From the NCBI GenBank assembly GCA_902557155.1, contig CACDYR010000009.1, positions 1-39,652 of the forward strand: 39,652 nt of DNA, written 5' to 3'. The first letter of the stretch is position 1; each line of letters begins with the position of its first letter. A model generated the notes under the pieces. That model was not told the DNA's origin, did no database searches, and saw only the letters and a list, made by a program, of their open reading frames with translations. The position numbers and the translations under genes are program-made. Origin of the DNA: an uncultured Pelagibacteraceae bacterium (GTDB lineage: Bacteria > Pseudomonadota > Alphaproteobacteria > Pelagibacterales > Pelagibacteraceae). Positions 18,960-31,467 of the stretch are shown in pieces.

Positions 18960-21900
18960 TTATTGATTTGCTTGTGTTTCTTCAGGTTCTGAGGCTTCTA
19001 TTTTATCCTGCTCTGCTAAGAAATTATTATCATCCTCTAGAGCTTTATTGTTCCATCTATTTTTAATATTACCAGTACCTGCAGGAACTAATCTTCCAAC
19101 AATTACGTTCTCTTTTAAGCCATTTAATGGATCAACTTTTCCTTTAATTGCAGCATCGGTTAATACTCTTGTTGTTTCTTGGAAAGAAGCTGCTGAAATA
19201 AACGATTCTGTTTGGAGTGAAGCCTTAGTAATACCCATTAAAACTCTTTCACCAACGGCTGGTGTTTTTCCTTCCGCAAGCAATTTTTCATTAGTATTAT
19301 CAAACTTAATTCTATCAACCACTTCACCTGGTAAATAACTTGAGTCTCCTGATACTTTAACTTCAACCTTTTTAAGCATTTGTCTTAAAATAGTTTCAAT
19401 ATGCTTATCGTTTATTATTACACCTTGTAATCTATAAACTTCTTGAACTTGATTAACAAAATATTCTGTTAATTCTTTGATTCCTAAAATTCTCAAAATA
19501 TCATGTGGCAGTGGTTGACCATCTAAAAGATACTCTCCTTTTTGAATTTTTTCACCTGGATTAAAATTGATATGTTTACCTTTTGGAATTAAATAATTTG
19601 AAGGTTCTGATCCATCTTCAGGAACAATAGATACTCTTTGTTTGCCTCTTACCTCTTTACCAAAAACAACACTACCATCATTTTCTGCAATAATCGCACT
19701 ATCCTTAGCTTTTCTAGCTTCAAATAACTCAGCAACTCTTGGAAGACCTCCAGTAATATCTTTTGTTTTTGTAGTTTCCTTAGGTAATCTTGCAATTACG
19801 TCACCTGCATAAACTTTTTGACCATCTTTAATTGATAAAATCGAATCTGGTACTAAATAATATCTAGCTTCATTATCATCAGCTTTTTTAATCACATTTC
19901 CTTTTTCATCTCTTAAAGTAATTCTAGGTTTTAAATCAGTACTTTTTGATTGACCTCTCCAATCAATTACTGATTTAGAAGAAATTCCTGTTGCATCGTC
20001 AGTAGTTTCTTGAATTGATACACCATCAATTAAATCTACATAACTAGCTGTACCACTTTTCTCTGCTATAACTGGAGTTGTGTAAGGATCCCATTCGCAT
20101 ATTTTGGTATTTGCTTTTACTTTGTCACCATTGTTGAAAAATAGTCTTGATCCATAAGCAACTTTATAAACTGCTATCTGAACTCCTTTGTCATCCTCTA
20201 TAGAAAGTTGAGTGTTTCTTCCCATAACAATCAAATTCTTTTTAGAGTCCTCTAAAATATTTGAGTTGATTATTTTTAAAGTTCCTTCACTTTTGGTAAC
20301 TATTTGAGAATCTTGTTTAACTGAAGCTGTTCCTCCAACGTGGAACGTTCTCATTGTTAGCTGTGTTCCTGGTTCTCCAATTGATTGAGCAGATATCATT
20401 CCAATAGCTTCACCAACATGAACCATCTTACCTCTTGATAAATCTCGTCCATAGCAAGTAGCACAAACACCCTCTTTTGAACTACATGTCATTACTGAAT
20501 AAACTTTAATTGATTTAACTCCTGCAGCATCAATTTTATCGCAACCTGCTTCATCAATCATTTCAGATTTTTTAATAATTACTTCACCTGATAAAGGGTT
20601 TTTAACATCAGCAGCTGTTACTCTTCCTAATGCTCTTTCGGATAAACTAACAACCACATTACCACCCTCTAAAATTTCAGATAGTTCAATAAATCCAGGA
20701 TCATCGCAATTAACTTTAGTTATTGTTAAGTCTTGTGCAACATCACATAGTCTTCTTGTTAAATATCCAGAACTAGCTGTTTTAAGTGCTGTATCTGCTA
20801 ACCCTTTTCTAGCTCCGTGAGTTGAATTAAAGTACTCTAAAGCAGTTAATCCCTCTTTAAAGTTTGAAATAATTGGACTTTCGATAATTTCTCCTGAAGG
20901 TTTAGCAATCAATCCTCTCATACCGGCTAATTGTTTCATTTGAGCGGCAGATCCTCTAGCTCCACTATCAGCCATCATAAATACAGAATTTATTTTCAAT
21001 CCTTCATCAGTTTTTTCTGTAGCTGAAATTCCTTTCATCATTTCTCCGGCAACTTTATCTGTACATTTAGACCAAGCATCAACAACTTTGTTGTATTTTT
21101 CACCTCTTGTAATTAAACCTTCAGCATATTGAGTTTCATAATCTGCAATTAATTTCTTAGTATCATCAATTAATTGAGTTTTATTTTCAGGAATTACAAG
21201 ATCGTCTTTTCCAAACGAAATTCCTGCTTTAAATGCGTGTTTAAATCCTAAATCTTTAAGCTTGTCACAGAAAATTACAGTTGTCTTTTGACCACAAAAT
21301 CTAAATACAATATCAATTATTTCTGAAACTACTTTTTTAGGTAATAATCTATCCACCAGAGAGAACTTAATATTACTATTTTTAGGTAATAAATTTGCTA
21401 ATAAAAATCTTCCAGCTGTAGAAGTGTATTTTTCTATTTTCTTATTCCCTTGATCATCTACAGTCTCGTATCTTGAAATGATAGTACTATGTACATTTAT
21501 TTGACCGGATGATAATGCAAATTCAATTTGATCTGAATTTGTAAAGTATCCAGCTGGTTTGTCAGATATAGGTTCTTGGGAAAGATAGTAAATTCCTAAA
21601 ATCATATCCTGACTCGGAACAATAATTGGTTTACCGTTTGATGGAGAAAGAATATTATTTGTAGATAACATTAAAATTCTTGCCTCTAATTGTGCTTCTA
21701 AACTTAACGGCACGTGCACTGCCATTTGGTCACCATCGAAGTCAGCGTTAAATGCAGCACAAGTTAAAGGATGTAATTCAATTGCATCTCCTTCAATTAA
21801 TTTTGGCTCAAACGCTTGAACCCCTAGCCTATGAAGTGTTGGTGCTCTATTTAAAAGAACCGGATGCTCTCTAACTATTAATTCTAAAGCGTCCCAAACT

Positions 21901-23132
21901 GCATTTGTTTCTTTTTCAACTAATTTTTTAGCTTGTTTAATTGTTGAAGCTAAGCCTAATTTATTTAATCTTGCATATAAAAACGGTTTAAATAACTCAA
22001 GAGCCATTTTTTTCGGTAAACCACACTCATGTAATTTTAAATCTGGACCGACAACGATTACTGATCTTCCAGAATAATCAACTCGTTTACCTAATAAATT
22101 TTGTCTAAATCTTCCTTGTTTTCCTTTTAACATTTCAGCAAGAGATTTAAGTGGTCGCTTACCAGTCCCTGTTATTACCCTGCCTCTTCTACCGTTATCA
22201 AATAGTGCATCTACAGACTCCTGAAGCATTCTTTTTTCATTTCTTACAATGATATCTGGAGCTTTAAGATCCATTAATCTTTTTAATCTATTATTTCTGT
22301 TAATTACTCTTCTGTATAAATCGTTAAGATCAGAAGTAGCAAATCTTCCACCGTCAAGAGGAACCAATGGTCTTAATTCTGGTGGTATAACTGGTACAAC
22401 AGTCATAATCATCCATTCAGGTTTTTGACCTGTTTCAATAAATGACTCTATTAATTTTAATCTTTTAATTGCTCTTTCTTCGTTAACTTTTGATTTGGTT
22501 TCTTTAATAAAGCTAACAAGATTTTTTCTTTCTAATTCTAAATCTAAATTTTTCAGCATCTCAAGAACAGCTTCTGCTCCTATTCCCGCTGTAAAACTTT
22601 CTTCACCAAACTCATCCTGGTATTTTGCTAATTCTTCCTCATTTAAGAGTTGATTTTTTTGTAAACCAGTTAAACCAGGTTCTATTACTATAAAGTTTTC
22701 AAAATAAAGAACTCTCTCTATTTCTTTTAATTTCATGTCTACTGCCAAAGCAATTCTGCTTGGAAGAGACTTTAAGAACCAAATATGTGCTACTGGTGTA
22801 GCAAGATTAATGTGGCCCATTCTTTCTCTTCTTACATTTGATTTTGTAACCTCAACACCACATTTCTCACAGATAATTCCTCTAAATTTCATTCGTTTAT
22901 ACTTACCGCATAAACACTCATAATCTTTTATTGGTCCAAAAATCCTTGCGCAGAATAAACCATCTTTTTCAGGTCTAAACGTTCTATAATTAATTGTTTC
23001 AGGCTTTTTAATTTCACCAAATGTCCAAGATTTAATTTTCTCTGGGCTAGCAAGTGAAATTTTAATACTATTAAAATTTTGAGCTTCTGAAATTTCGCTA
23101 CCCTTAAATAGATCTGTTAATTCTTTTTTCAT
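18960..23132 (-). CDS. rpoC: RNA polymerase subunit beta'
   Basis: Catalytic subunit of RNA polymerase with the clamp and active-site magnesium. 1390 residues. First zinc site C73/C75/C88/C91, rudder/lid region, catalytic NADFDGDQM (462-470; Asp464, 466 and 468 bind Mg2+), second zinc cluster in [20 protein letters not shown], and trigger-loop [16 protein letters not shown]. The length is close to the E. coli subunit. TAATG overlap with rpoB ensures coupled synthesis. Followed by the str promoter gap. Confidence 0.99.
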   Translation of the reverse strand: MKKELTDLFKGSEISEAQNFNSIKISLASPEKIKSWTFGEIKKPETINYRTFRPEKDGLFCARIFGPIKDYECLCGKYKRMKFRGIICEKCGVEVTKSNVRRERMGHINLATPVAHIWFLKSLPSRIALAVDMKLKEIERVLYFENFIVIEPGLTGLQKNQLLNEEELAKYQDEFGEESFTAGIGAEAVLEMLKNLDLELERKNLVSFIKETKSKVNEERAIKRLKLIESFIETGQKPEWMIMTVVPVIPPELRPLVPLDGGRFATSDLNDLYRRVINRNNRLKRLMDLKAPDIIVRNEKRMLQESVDALFDNGRRGRVITGTGKRPLKSLAEMLKGKQGRFRQNLLGKRVDYSGRSVIVVGPDLKLHECGLPKKMALELFKPFLYARLNKLGLASTIKQAKKLVEKETNAVWDALELIVREHPVLLNRAPTLHRLGVQAFEPKLIEGDAIELHPLTCAAFNADFDGDQMAVHVPLSLEAQLEARILMLSTNNILSPSNGKPIIVPSQDMILGIYYLSQEPISDKPAGYFTNSDQIEFALSSGQINVHSTIISRYETVDDQGNKKIEKYTSTAGRFLLANLLPKNSNIKFSLVDRLLPKKVVSEIIDIVFRFCGQKTTVIFCDKLKDLGFKHAFKAGISFGKDDLVIPENKTQLIDDTKKLIADYETQYAEGLITRGEKYNKVVDAWSKCTDKVAGEMMKGISATEKTDEGLKINSVFMMADSGARGSAAQMKQLAGMRGLIAKPSGEIIESPIISNFKEGLTALEYFNSTHGARKGLADTALKTASSGYLTRRLCDVAQDLTITKVNCDDPGFIELSEILEGGNVVVSLSERALGRVTAADVKNPLSGEVIIKKSEMIDEAGCDKIDAAGVKSIKVYSVMTCSSKEGVCATCYGRDLSRGKMVHVGEAIGMISAQSIGEPGTQLTMRTFHVGGTASVKQDSQIVTKSEGTLKIINSNILEDSKKNLIVMGRNTQLSIEDDKGVQIAVYKVAYGSRLFFNNGDKVKANTKICEWDPYTTPVIAEKSGTASYVDLIDGVSIQETTDDATGISSKSVIDWRGQSKSTDLKPRITLRDEKGNVIKKADDNEARYYLVPDSILSIKDGQKVYAGDVIARLPKETTKTKDITGGLPRVAELFEARKAKDSAIIAENDGSVVFGKEVRGKQRVSIVPEDGSEPSNYLIPKGKHINFNPGEKIQKGEYLLDGQPLPHDILRILGIKELTEYFVNQVQEVYRLQGVIINDKHIETILRQMLKKVEVKVSGDSSYLPGEVVDRIKFDNTNEKLLAEGKTPAVGERVLMGITKASLQTESFISAASFQETTRVLTDAAIKGKVDPLNGLKENVIVGRLVPAGTGNIKNRWNNKALEDDNNFLAEQDKIEASEPEETQANQ

Positions 23133-26100
23133 TAATTAAGCTCCACATTTAATGCTAATGATTTAATCTCTTTAACTAAAACGTTAAATGACTCTGGTAT
23201 TCCAGACTCAAAGTTTTCTTCACCTTTAACTATAGTCTCATAAACTTTAACTCTTCCTGCAACATCATCGGATTTAACAGTTAAAATTTCTTGTAATGTA
23301 TATGATGCACCATATGCCTCAAGTGCCCATACTTCCATTTCACCAAATCTTTGACCACCTAACTGTGCTTTACCACCAAGTGGTTGTTGTGTAACCAAAC
23401 TGTAAGGTCCTGTAGATCTTGCATGAATTTTATCTTCAACTAAGTGATGAAGTTTTAGCATATAGATTATTCCAACAGTAACCGGTCTATCAAATTTCTC
23501 TCCTGTTCTTCCATCCCATAAATAAGTTTGTCCTGATCCTGGTAGATTTGCTAGTTTAAGCATCTCAGTAACATTTTTTTCTTTAGCACCATCAAAGACA
23601 GGTGTTGAGATTGCGATGCCATTTTGCAAATTTTCACAAAGATCTTTGAATTCATTCTTGCTCAATTTATCTACTTTTTCGTTGAAAATTTCTTCTCCAT
23701 AAACAGATTTTAGGAATTTTTCGATTTTTTCTGTTCTTTCAATTTTTTTGTTATTTTCGTTAACTAAATTTTTAACTTGTTCACCAAATTCTTTACATGC
23801 CCAACCTAAATGTGTCTCTAAAATTTGTCCAACGTTCATCCTGCTTGGAACACCCAGTGGATTTAACACAATATCAACTGGTCTACCATCTTCTCTATAT
23901 GGCATATCTTCAACAGGCACAATTTTACTTACAACTCCTTTGTTTCCATGTCTTCCTGACATTTTATCACCAGGTCTTAATCTTCTTTTGATAGCAACGA
24001 ATACTTTTACCATTTTCATAACACTTGGTAATAAATCATCACCACTTCTAATTTTTAAAACTTTATCCTCAAATCTCTCAGTTATGTCTTGTTTCGCTTT
24101 ATTATATTGATCTTTTAATTGAGCTAATGTTGCTTCGTCATTTACATTTCCTACTGTGATTTTGAAGACATCATTAATTGATAATGTATTAATTTTATCA
24201 AAATCTAACTTAGTTCCTTCTGATAAATCTTTTACTTTTTTAGTTAAAGATGATCCTGACAAGAATTGTGAAGCTCTTTGTTTAATACTTCTTTCTAATA
24301 TTTCTTCCTCAACAATTTTATCTTGTTGAACTTGTTCAATTTCAGCTCTTTCAATAGTTATTGATCTTTCATCTTTCTCAATTCCGTGTCTATTGAATAC
24401 TCTTACATCAACTACCGTTCCACTGGATCCTCTAGACATTCTTAAAGATGTGTCAGTTACATCAATAGCTTTTTCTCCAAAAATTGATCTTAATAATTTT
24501 TCTTCTGGACCAGATGCTGAGTCACCTTTTGGAGTAACTTTACCAACCAAAATATCACCAGCATTAACCTCTGCACCAATATAAACGATTCCTGACTCAT
24601 CAAGATTTTTTAAAGCCTCTTCATTTACATTTGGTATGTCTCTAGTTATTTCTTCTTCACCAAGCTTTGTATCTCTTGCCATTATTTCATACTCAACAAT
24701 GTGAACAGATGTGAATACATCATCTGTAACACATCTTTCTGAAATAAGAATTGAGTCTTCAAAGTTATAACCCTGCCATGGCATGAATGCTACAGTAACA
24801 TTCTTACCTAAAGCAAGTTCACCTAATTTTGTTGAAGGACCATCTGCAATAATATCTCCAGATTTAACTTTATCACCGACTCTAACTAATGGTCTTTGAT
24901 TTATGCAAGTATTTTGGTTTGATCTTTTAAATTTTTGAAGGTTATAAATATCAACACCAGACTTACTAAAGTCTGTTTCCTCTGTTACTTTTATAACAAT
25001 TCTTTTACCATCTATTTTATCAACAATTCCATCACGCTTAGCAACAATAGTTACCCCTGAGTCTAAAGCAACATCACTTTCAATTCCAGTACCAACAAGT
25101 GGAGATTCAGGTTTTAATAATGGAACTGCTTGCCTCATCATGTTTGATCCCATCAAGGCTCTGTTTGCATCATCATTTTCTAAGAATGGAATTAATGATG
25201 CTGCAACTGAAACTAATTGTTTTGGTGAAACGTCAATGTAATCAATAGAGTCAGGTTTAGCTAAAAGAAAGTTTAAATTTTGTCTGCATGAAACTAGTTC
25301 TTCAGTAATTTTTCCATTTTTATCAAGTTTTGTATTTGCTTGAGCAATAGTGAATTTTGTTTCTTCCATTGCTGATAAGTATTCGACTTTGTCTTGGACA
25401 ACACCGTCTTTGACTTTTTTGTATGGGCTTTCAATAAAGCCATACTTATTAATTTTTGCATAAGTAGATAAACTATTAATCAAACCAATATTTGGACCCT
25501 CTGGTGTTTCAATTGGACAAATTCTTCCATAGTGGGTTGGATGGACGTCCCTAACTTCAAAACCTGCTCTTTCTCTTGTTAAACCACCCGGACCTAACGC
25601 TGAAACTCTTCTTTTATGAGTAATTTCAGATAAAGGATTTGTTTGATCCATAAACTGAGATAGTTGTGAACTTGCAAAAAAATCTTTCAATGAAACTGTT
25701 AATGGTTTTGCATTAATTAGATCTTGTGGCATTGCTGACTCAACATCCAAAGTTGTCATTTTTTCTTTAATAGCTCTTTCCATTCTGTAAACACCAATTC
25801 TAGCTTGGTTCTCAACTAGTTCCCCAACAGAACGAACTCTTCTATTTCCTAGGTGATCAATGTCATCGACATCATCTTTGCCATCACGTAAATCTAACAT
25901 TTTATGAATAATTGCAATGATGTCGTCATTTCTTAATATGGTAATTTTATCAGAACACTCTTGGTTTAATCTTGAGTTCATTTTAACTCTTCCAACATCA
26001 GACAAATCATATCTGTCTGAGCTAAAGAAAAGATTATTAAATATTTGAGTTGCTATCTCTATGGTTGGTGGCTCACCAGGTCTTAGCATTTTATAGATTT

Positions 26101-27220
26101 CCGTGATAGCTTCGTCTTTAGTATTATTTTTATCAGCTAAAATAGTTGTAAGTAGATAAGGTCCTTTATTTATAGAGTTTGTAACAGAAATTTGAAGTGT
26201 ATGTATATTTGCATCTAAAATTTGTTGAATTATTGTATCATTTAATTCAGTCCCAATTTTAAATACACCATCTTCTTCTTCATTAACTTTTACATCTCTG
26301 TGTAAAAATTTACCAAATAAAGACTCTCTAGAAACTAGTATGTCTTTCAAACCATCATTAGCTAATTTTTTTGCACTTAAAAAATTAATCTTGTCACCTA
26401 ATTTAATTACCACTTCACCAGTTTTTGCATCAATTACTTCTTCTGAGAAATTTTTTGCTTTGTAGTTTTCAGGATTGAATTTAGTTTTCCACTTTTCTGT
26501 TTTTGCATCAAAAGTATACTGTTCACTTTCATAGAACTCATCTACTATTTCTGATTTTGTATAACCTAAAGCTAATAATAAAGTAGATGAAAAAATTTTC
26601 TTTTTTCTATCAATTTTAAAATATAGAAAATCCTTAACATCATATTCAAAATCTAACCATGAGCCTCTATTAGGTATTACTCTACAATTAAATAAAAGTT
26701 TACCGCTTGCATGAGTTTTTCCTTTATCATGATCAAAAAATACACCTGGACTTCTGTGCATTTGGTTTACTACAACTCTTTGAACACCGTTAGTTATAAA
26801 AGTTCCACTATTAGTCATCATAGGAACTTCACCCATATATACTTCTTGCTCTTTAGCTGATAAAATATCCTTTGTATTATTTTCTTGATCTATTTCATAG
26901 ACCACTAATCTTAAAGTACACTTAAGAGCTGATGAATATGTAAGACCTCTTGCTATACATTCTTCAACATCAAATTTTGGTTTCTCTAATCTATATGAAA
27001 CATATTCTAAAGTTGCTTTATCATTTAAATCTTCAATAGGAAAAATGCTTTTAAAAACTCTATCAAAACCTTTCGTAAGTTCAGCTACCTCAGAATTAAA
27101 TTCTGTTAATTCTTTATAGGAATTTTTTTGTACTTCAATTAAGTTAGGAATTGATAAACTTTCTTTAAGTTTGCCAAAACTTTTTCTTATATTTTTCTTT
27201 TCAGTAAAAGATAATTGCAT
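23132..27220 (-). CDS. rpoB: RNA polymerase subunit beta
   Basis: Beta subunit of RNA polymerase, the target of rifamycins. 1362 residues. The rifamycin pocket reads [21 protein letters not shown], then [11 protein letters not shown], the usual sensitive form; [11 protein letters not shown], the [16 protein letters not shown] active-site region and the C-terminal [18 protein letters not shown] are present. Start ATG at 27220 has no visible Shine-Dalgarno; a strong hairpin lies 11 bp before it. One-base overlap with rpoC. Confidence 0.99.
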   Translation of the reverse strand: MQLSFTEKKNIRKSFGKLKESLSIPNLIEVQKNSYKELTEFNSEVAELTKGFDRVFKSIFPIEDLNDKATLEYVSYRLEKPKFDVEECIARGLTYSSALKCTLRLVVYEIDQENNTKDILSAKEQEVYMGEVPMMTNSGTFITNGVQRVVVNQMHRSPGVFFDHDKGKTHASGKLLFNCRVIPNRGSWLDFEYDVKDFLYFKIDRKKKIFSSTLLLALGYTKSEIVDEFYESEQYTFDAKTEKWKTKFNPENYKAKNFSEEVIDAKTGEVVIKLGDKINFLSAKKLANDGLKDILVSRESLFGKFLHRDVKVNEEEDGVFKIGTELNDTIIQQILDANIHTLQISVTNSINKGPYLLTTILADKNNTKDEAITEIYKMLRPGEPPTIEIATQIFNNLFFSSDRYDLSDVGRVKMNSRLNQECSDKITILRNDDIIAIIHKMLDLRDGKDDVDDIDHLGNRRVRSVGELVENQARIGVYRMERAIKEKMTTLDVESAMPQDLINAKPLTVSLKDFFASSQLSQFMDQTNPLSEITHKRRVSALGPGGLTRERAGFEVRDVHPTHYGRICPIETPEGPNIGLINSLSTYAKINKYGFIESPYKKVKDGVVQDKVEYLSAMEETKFTIAQANTKLDKNGKITEELVSCRQNLNFLLAKPDSIDYIDVSPKQLVSVAASLIPFLENDDANRALMGSNMMRQAVPLLKPESPLVGTGIESDVALDSGVTIVAKRDGIVDKIDGKRIVIKVTEETDFSKSGVDIYNLQKFKRSNQNTCINQRPLVRVGDKVKSGDIIADGPSTKLGELALGKNVTVAFMPWQGYNFEDSILISERCVTDDVFTSVHIVEYEIMARDTKLGEEEITRDIPNVNEEALKNLDESGIVYIGAEVNAGDILVGKVTPKGDSASGPEEKLLRSIFGEKAIDVTDTSLRMSRGSSGTVVDVRVFNRHGIEKDERSITIERAEIEQVQQDKIVEEEILERSIKQRASQFLSGSSLTKKVKDLSEGTKLDFDKINTLSINDVFKITVGNVNDEATLAQLKDQYNKAKQDITERFEDKVLKIRSGDDLLPSVMKMVKVFVAIKRRLRPGDKMSGRHGNKGVVSKIVPVEDMPYREDGRPVDIVLNPLGVPSRMNVGQILETHLGWACKEFGEQVKNLVNENNKKIERTEKIEKFLKSVYGEEIFNEKVDKLSKNEFKDLCENLQNGIAISTPVFDGAKEKNVTEMLKLANLPGSGQTYLWDGRTGEKFDRPVTVGIIYMLKLHHLVEDKIHARSTGPYSLVTQQPLGGKAQLGGQRFGEMEVWALEAYGASYTLQEILTVKSDDVAGRVKVYETIVKGEENFESGIPESFNVLVKEIKSLALNVELN

Positions 27221-27231
27221 CTATATTTATA

Positions 27232-27257
27232 AATACTGATTAAAAATAATCAGTATT
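27232..27257 (-). promoter_or_regulatory. Hairpin in the rplL-rpoB gap
   Basis: Perfect 10-bp inverted repeat, AATACTGATT (27232-27241) and AATCAGTATT (27248-27257), with a 6-nt loop, in the 56-bp spacer between rplL and rpoB. In E. coli this same gap holds an attenuator and an RNase III site that lower rpoBC output relative to L7/L12. By position, this hairpin is a candidate for the same job. There is no T-run directly after it, so processing or translational control of rpoB is as likely as termination. Confidence 0.6.
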
Positions 27258-27276
27258 CGAATTCTTTCTATTTAAT

Positions 27277-27642
27277 TTATTTAAGTTCTACTTTAGCGCC
27301 AGCAGCTTCTAACTTAGCTTTGATCTCTTCAGCTTCTTTTTTGTTTACACCAGATTTAACTTCTTTTGGTGCTCCCTCTACAAGATCTTTAGCTTCTTTT
27401 AAACCTAATGAAGTAGCTGCTCTTACTTCTTTAATAACATTAATTTTTTTATCGCCTGCAGAAACTAACATGATTGTAAAATCATCTTTATCTTCTGCTG
27501 GGGCCGCACCACCTGCTGCTGCTGGAGCTGCTGCTGCCATTGGAGTTACACCCCATTTTTCTTCTAATTGTTTTGAAAGTTCAGCTGCCTCTGCAACAGT
27601 CAAACTTGATAGGTCTTCAATAATTTTGTTTAGGTCAGGCAT
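27277..27642 (-). CDS. rplL: 50S ribosomal protein L7/L12
   Basis: Stalk protein, present in several copies per ribosome, that recruits translation GTPases. 121 residues: N-terminal dimerisation domain ([20 protein letters not shown]), Ala-rich flexible hinge (about 35-52), C-terminal domain ([34 protein letters not shown]). 5 bp after rplJ; followed by the hairpin before rpoB, which fits a need for more L12 than RNA polymerase. Confidence 0.98.
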   Translation of the reverse strand: MPDLNKIIEDLSSLTVAEAAELSKQLEEKWGVTPMAAAAPAAAGGAAPAEDKDDFTIMLVSAGDKKINVIKEVRAATSLGLKEAKDLVEGAPKEVKSGVNKKEAEEIKAKLEAAGAKVELK

Positions 27643-27647
27643 ATGTA

Positions 27648-28169
27648 TTACTCTTTGGGTTGTGTTTCAGAATTTTCTGCCGACAAACTACTCATTTTTT
27701 CTGAATGTGCAAGCAAAATACTGATTAATTTAGATGCAGAAGCGTTCAAAATACCCACAATATTGGCTCTTGCTTCATCTAGTGTAGGTAAACTAGCTAC
27801 ATTTTGGACACCGGCCTGATCTAAGACCTCATTATCCATGATTCCACCAATTAATTTTAAGTTTTCGTTATCTTTTGCAAATTTTGAGAGAATCCTTGCA
27901 GACATTATAGCATCCTCTCCAAATGCTACTGCAGTAGGACCAGTAAATAAATTTGATAAATCTTTGCACTTAGTTTTTTCTAGCGCTAATTTTGTAATTC
28001 TGTTTTTTGTTATTTTGAAAATTATTCCATGTTCTCTCATTTTTGCTCTCAATTCATCTAACTGAGTCATTGTTAAACCTTGATAATGAGTAACCATAAC
28101 AGCTTTGCTGTTTTCAAACTTACTAGTCATTTCCTCAATATAATTTTTCTTTTGTTCTTTGTTCATCAT
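27648..28169 (-). CDS. rplJ: 50S ribosomal protein L10
   Basis: Stalk base that anchors L7/L12 dimers; in E. coli the L10-L12 complex represses its own mRNA. 173 residues; [32 protein letters not shown] and FTGPTAVAF are family motifs, followed by the C-terminal helix for L12. The start is ATG at 28169 or the adjacent ATG at 28166 (MMNKEQ). Only 2 bp separate it from rplA, so the long E. coli-type rplJ leader is absent. Confidence 0.97.
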   Translation of the reverse strand: MMNKEQKKNYIEEMTSKFENSKAVMVTHYQGLTMTQLDELRAKMREHGIIFKITKNRITKLALEKTKCKDLSNLFTGPTAVAFGEDAIMSARILSKFAKDNENLKLIGGIMDNEVLDQAGVQNVASLPTLDEARANIVGILNASASKLISILLAHSEKMSSLSAENSETQPKE

Positions 28170-28171
28170 AA

Positions 28172-28861
28172 CTATATCGATTTACCTAATTTAACTTTGT
28201 ATGAAACACCCATTGTTGATGTGGCAAATACACTTCTAATTAAATCACCTTTTAAAGTGTTATTTGATTTTTCTTTCTCTAAAGCATCTAAAATTGCATT
28301 GTAGTTTTTAAGTAATTGATCATCACTAAAAGATTTTTTACCAATACTCACTCCAATATTTCCGTCTTTATCATTTCTAACTTCTACTTGACCAGATTTA
28401 GCATTAGTTACTGCTTCTTTAATATTTTCAGAAACTGAACCAAGTTTAGGGTTAGGCATTAAACCTTTTGGTCCTAAAACTTTTCCTAATTTAGAAAGTT
28501 TAATCATCATTCCTGGTGTACAAATTAATTTTTCAAAATTTAATTCTCCACCTTTAATCCTTTCAACAAATTCATCACCACCTACGATATCTGCACCTGC
28601 ATCTTTTGCATCTTGCGCTTTATTATCTTCACAAACTACAGCAACTTTAACTTTTTTACCTGTGCCACCAGGTAAATTAACAACTGTTCTAATATTAACT
28701 TCGCTTTTCTTTTGCTTGTGATTTATTTGAAAACTTAAATCTAATGACTCATCAAATTTAGTTGTGCAATTTTTCTTAAGCTCAGGTAACAATTTCTCTA
28801 TAGACTCTGCGTTCAAGTCTTTTGTCTTTTCAGGTAATTTTTTGTATCTTTTTGATGCCAT
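28172..28861 (-). CDS. rplA: 50S ribosomal protein L1
   Basis: Mobile L1-stalk protein that helps eject E-site tRNA; in E. coli it autoregulates the rplKA mRNA. 229 residues; FDESLDLSFQINHKQKKSE, VNLPGGTGKKVKVAV and the signature LGPKGLMPNPKLGSVSE are all visible. TAATG overlap with rplK. Confidence 0.98.
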   Translation of the reverse strand: MASKRYKKLPEKTKDLNAESIEKLLPELKKNCTTKFDESLDLSFQINHKQKKSEVNIRTVVNLPGGTGKKVKVAVVCEDNKAQDAKDAGADIVGGDEFVERIKGGELNFEKLICTPGMMIKLSKLGKVLGPKGLMPNPKLGSVSENIKEAVTNAKSGQVEVRNDKDGNIGVSIGKKSFSDDQLLKNYNAILDALEKEKSNNTLKGDLIRSVFATSTMGVSYKVKLGKSI

Positions 28862-29286
28862 TAATCTTTTACCTCAATACCCATTGATCTAGCTGATCCT
28901 GCAATAATTTTTATAGCTTCTTCAATATCATGTGCATTTAGATCATTCATTTTTTCTTTTGCTATACTCTCTAATTGTTTTTTAGAAATTGAAGCAACAA
29001 TATTTCGTCCAGGTTCTTTTGATCCACCTTTAAGTTTGACTGCCTCTTTAATATAAAAAGATGCTGGAGGTGATTTAATTTTAAAATCAAATTTTTTATC
29101 TTTATAAACAGTGATTTCTACCGGCACAGGTTTGCCAGCCATTGATTTAGTTTTATCATTAAACGCTTTACAAAATTCCATAATATTTACACCTCGTTGA
29201 CCTAATGCAGGACCAACTGGTGGGGCTGGATTAGCTTGACCGCCTTTAATTTGTAATTTTATAAATCCACTAATTTCTTTTGCCAT
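28861..29286 (-). CDS. rplK: 50S ribosomal protein L11
   Basis: Factor-binding-site protein required for the stringent response through RelA. 141 residues, canonical; proline-rich N-domain ([20 protein letters not shown] at about 15-34), C-domain ending in [15 protein letters not shown]. One-base overlaps with nusG upstream and rplA downstream. Confidence 0.98.
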   Translation of the reverse strand: MAKEISGFIKLQIKGGQANPAPPVGPALGQRGVNIMEFCKAFNDKTKSMAGKPVPVEITVYKDKKFDFKIKSPPASFYIKEAVKLKGGSKEPGRNIVASISKKQLESIAKEKMNDLNAHDIEEAIKIIAGSARSMGIEVKD

Positions 29287-29816
29287 TAACTTACCTTCTC
29301 AACCTGATTATATTCTAAATCTACTGGTGTAGGACGACCAAATATAGAAACTGAAACCTTAAGTCTAGCTTTTTCTTCATCAATTTCTTCAATCATACCT
29401 GTAAATGATGCAAATGGACCATCTACAACCTGAACTTTTTCACCTACACTGTAATCTACGCCAGATTTTGGCTGAGCAACTCCATCTTTAATCTGACCTA
29501 AAATCTTCTCTACCTCTTTATCTGAAACTGGAACAGGAATGCCTTTTGTTCCCAAGAAACCACTGACCCTCTTTATATTCTTAATCATGTGATAAATATT
29601 ATTATCCATCTCACTTTTAATTAGTACATATCCAGGAAAGTATTTCTTTTTTCTTTGAATTCTTTTACCTCTCTTAACCTCAGTAACATCATGTGTGGGT
29701 ACAATAATCTCCTCAAACTTATCAGAAATTTTGGCTTTGTCTGCCTCCTCTTTAATTAAAGAAGCTACTTTATTCTCAAAACTAGAGTGAGACTGAACAA
29801 TGTACCAATTTTTCAT
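29286..29816 (-). CDS. nusG: Transcription termination/antitermination factor NusG
   Basis: Binds RNA polymerase and links it to Rho or to the leading ribosome through S10. 176 residues: NGN domain from [17 protein letters not shown] (with [16 protein letters not shown]) and C-terminal KOW domain ([20 protein letters not shown]). TAATG overlap with secE, the conserved secE-nusG pair. Confidence 0.97.
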   Translation of the reverse strand: MKNWYIVQSHSSFENKVASLIKEEADKAKISDKFEEIIVPTHDVTEVKRGKRIQRKKKYFPGYVLIKSEMDNNIYHMIKNIKRVSGFLGTKGIPVPVSDKEVEKILGQIKDGVAQPKSGVDYSVGEKVQVVDGPFASFTGMIEEIDEEKARLKVSVSIFGRPTPVDLEYNQVEKVS

Positions 29817-30007
29817 TAAATACTCACTTTAAGTAAAAGTTCTAAGAAAAATTTCAAAACCTGATCTAAAAGAAGAAAAAATAAAGACATAACTACTGCC
29901 ATAACAAAAACCATTAAAGCACCTTGCAGAGTTTCTTTCCAAGTAGGCCAAGTAACTTTAAAAGCCTCTTGTTTAACTTCTTGTATAAATTTAATCGGGT
30001 TTCTCAT
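29816..30007 (-). CDS. secE: Preprotein translocase subunit SecE
   Basis: Single-helix partner that stabilises SecY. 63 residues from ATG 30007: MRNPIKFIQEVKQEAFKVTW, the amphipathic helix, then one membrane span (about 32-55). A longer in-frame reading to 30085 must be rejected: its 26 extra residues are antisense-free translation of the tRNA-Trp gene itself (giving a PKPEAEGSSPSAPA-like peptide). tRNA-Trp ends 17 bp before this start. Confidence 0.95.
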   Translation of the reverse strand: MRNPIKFIQEVKQEAFKVTWPTWKETLQGALMVFVMAVVMSLFFLLLDQVLKFFLELLLKVSI

Positions 30008-30024
30008 AATTTCTAAGCTCAAAT

Positions 30025-30100
30025 TGGCAGGAGCGGAGGGACTCGAACCCTCAGCCTCCGGTTTTGGAGACCGGCGCTCTACCAATTGAGCTACACTCCT
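30025..30100 (-). tRNA. trnW: tRNA-Trp (anticodon CCA)
   Basis: 76 nt with encoded CCA end. Acceptor AGGAGTG pairs with the 3' CGCTCCT (one wobble-type contact); D-loop AGCTCAATTGGTAGAGC; anticodon stem CCGGT/ACCGG around loop CTCCAAA; T-arm GAGGGTTCGAGTCCCTC. Placed 10 bp after the tuf stop and 17 bp before secE, a widespread tuf-trnW-secE order; must be cut out of the mRNA. Confidence 0.97.
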
Positions 30101-30110
30101 ATTTATAGAG

Positions 30111-31301
30111 TTACTCTATAATTTTAGTTACTACTCCTGCTCCAACAGTTCTTCCACCTTCTCTAATTGCAAAGTTTAATTTCTCTGCCATAGCAATTGG
30201 TGTAATTAGTTTAACAGTAAATTTAGCATCATCACCTGGCATAACCATTTCAGTACCAGCTGGTAATTCTACTTCACCTGTAACGTCTGTTGTTCTAAAA
30301 TAAAACTGTGGTCTGTACTTAGTAAAAAATGGAGTATGTCTTCCACCTTCATCTTTTTTAAGTACGTACGCTTGAGCTTCAAATTTAGTATGTGGAGTAA
30401 TTGAACCAGGCTTACAAAGAACTTGACCTCTTTCGATATCAGTTCTTTCAATACCTCTCAATAAAATTCCAACGTTATCCCCAGCTTCACCAGAATCTAA
30501 AAGTTTTCTAAACATTTCTACTCCAGTACAAACTGATTTCTTAGTTTCTTTAATTCCAACTATTTCAACTTCTTCTCCAGTTTTGACTACACCTGACTCA
30601 ACTCTACCAGTTGCAACAGTTCCTCTTCCTGAAATTGAGAATACATCTTCAATTGGCATCAAGAAAGGTTTATCAACTTCTCTAGCTGGTTGTGGAATGT
30701 GTTCATCAACCGCTTTCATTAATTCTAAAATTGAATTTTTTCCAATTTCATCATCTCTTCCTTCAACTGCTGCTAAAGCTGAACCTTTAACGATTGGTGT
30801 TTTGTCACCTGGGTATTTGTATGAAGTTAAAAGTTCCCTAATTTCTTCCTCTACAAGATCAATCATTTCTTTATCATCAACTTGATCTACTTTATTTAAG
30901 TAAACAACAATTGCAGGAATACCGACTTGTCTTCCTAAAAGAATGTGCTCTCTTGTTTGTGGCATTGGGCCATCAGCTGCATTAACAACTAAAATAGCTC
31001 CATCCATTTGTGCAGCACCAGTGATCATATTTTTAACATAGTCAGCGTGACCAGGACAATCTACGTGAGCATAGTGTCTTTTTTCAGTTTCATACTCAAC
31101 GTGTGCTGTCGAAATTGTTATACCTCTCTCTTTTTCTTCAGGTGCTTTATCAATCTGATCATAAGCAACTGCAGTTCCGCCGCCCGCTTGTGCTAATACA
31201 TTTGTAATCGCGGCAGTAAGAGTTGTTTTACCATGGTCGACATGACCAATAGTCCCAATGTTACAATGGGGTTTATTTCTTACAAATTTTTCTTTTGACA
31301 T
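30111..31301 (-). CDS. tuf: Elongation factor Tu
   Basis: GTPase that delivers aminoacyl-tRNA to the ribosome. 396 residues; G1 GHVDHGKT (19-26), RGITIS (59-64), DCPGH (81-85), NKVD (136-139), then beta-barrel domains II and III ending [18 protein letters not shown] Shine-Dalgarno sits about 10 nt before the ATG, one of the few clear ones here. Only tuf in the window: the fusA-linked copy common elsewhere is absent. Flanked by tRNA-Gly and tRNA-Trp. Confidence 0.99.
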   Translation of the reverse strand: MSKEKFVRNKPHCNIGTIGHVDHGKTTLTAAITNVLAQAGGGTAVAYDQIDKAPEEKERGITISTAHVEYETEKRHYAHVDCPGHADYVKNMITGAAQMDGAILVVNAADGPMPQTREHILLGRQVGIPAIVVYLNKVDQVDDKEMIDLVEEEIRELLTSYKYPGDKTPIVKGSALAAVEGRDDEIGKNSILELMKAVDEHIPQPAREVDKPFLMPIEDVFSISGRGTVATGRVESGVVKTGEEVEIVGIKETKKSVCTGVEMFRKLLDSGEAGDNVGILLRGIERTDIERGQVLCKPGSITPHTKFEAQAYVLKKDEGGRHTPFFTKYRPQFYFRTTDVTGEVELPAGTEMVMPGDDAKFTVKLITPIAMAEKLNFAIREGGRTVGAGVVTKIIE

Positions 31302-31349
31302 TACGTTTTTACCTCAGTTTATTTGTTTTCATTTTCAATTTTATTTTCT

Positions 31350-31423
31350 TGGAGCGGGTAAAGGGAATCGAACCCTTACATCCAGCTTGGAAGGCTAGCG
31401 TTCTACCATTGAACTACACCCGC
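31350..31423 (-). tRNA. trnG: tRNA-Gly (anticodon TCC)
   Basis: 74 nt with CCA encoded. Acceptor GCGGGTG pairs with TACCCGC; anticodon stem CTAGC/GCTGG with loop CTTCCAA; T-arm AAGGGTTCGATTCCCTT. 48 bp before tuf and 44 bp after tRNA-Tyr, so presumably processed from the same transcript. Confidence 0.97.
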
Positions 31424-31467
31424 ACAACCCCAAGAGTAACACTCCATGTTATCTAAAATTTATTAAA

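Noticed and set aside
23748..24110. Plus-strand ORF inside rpoB (also 27320-27724, 11299-11628, 9904-10200)
   Set aside because: Antisense shadows of strongly conserved genes; no start signals and no recognisable protein features.
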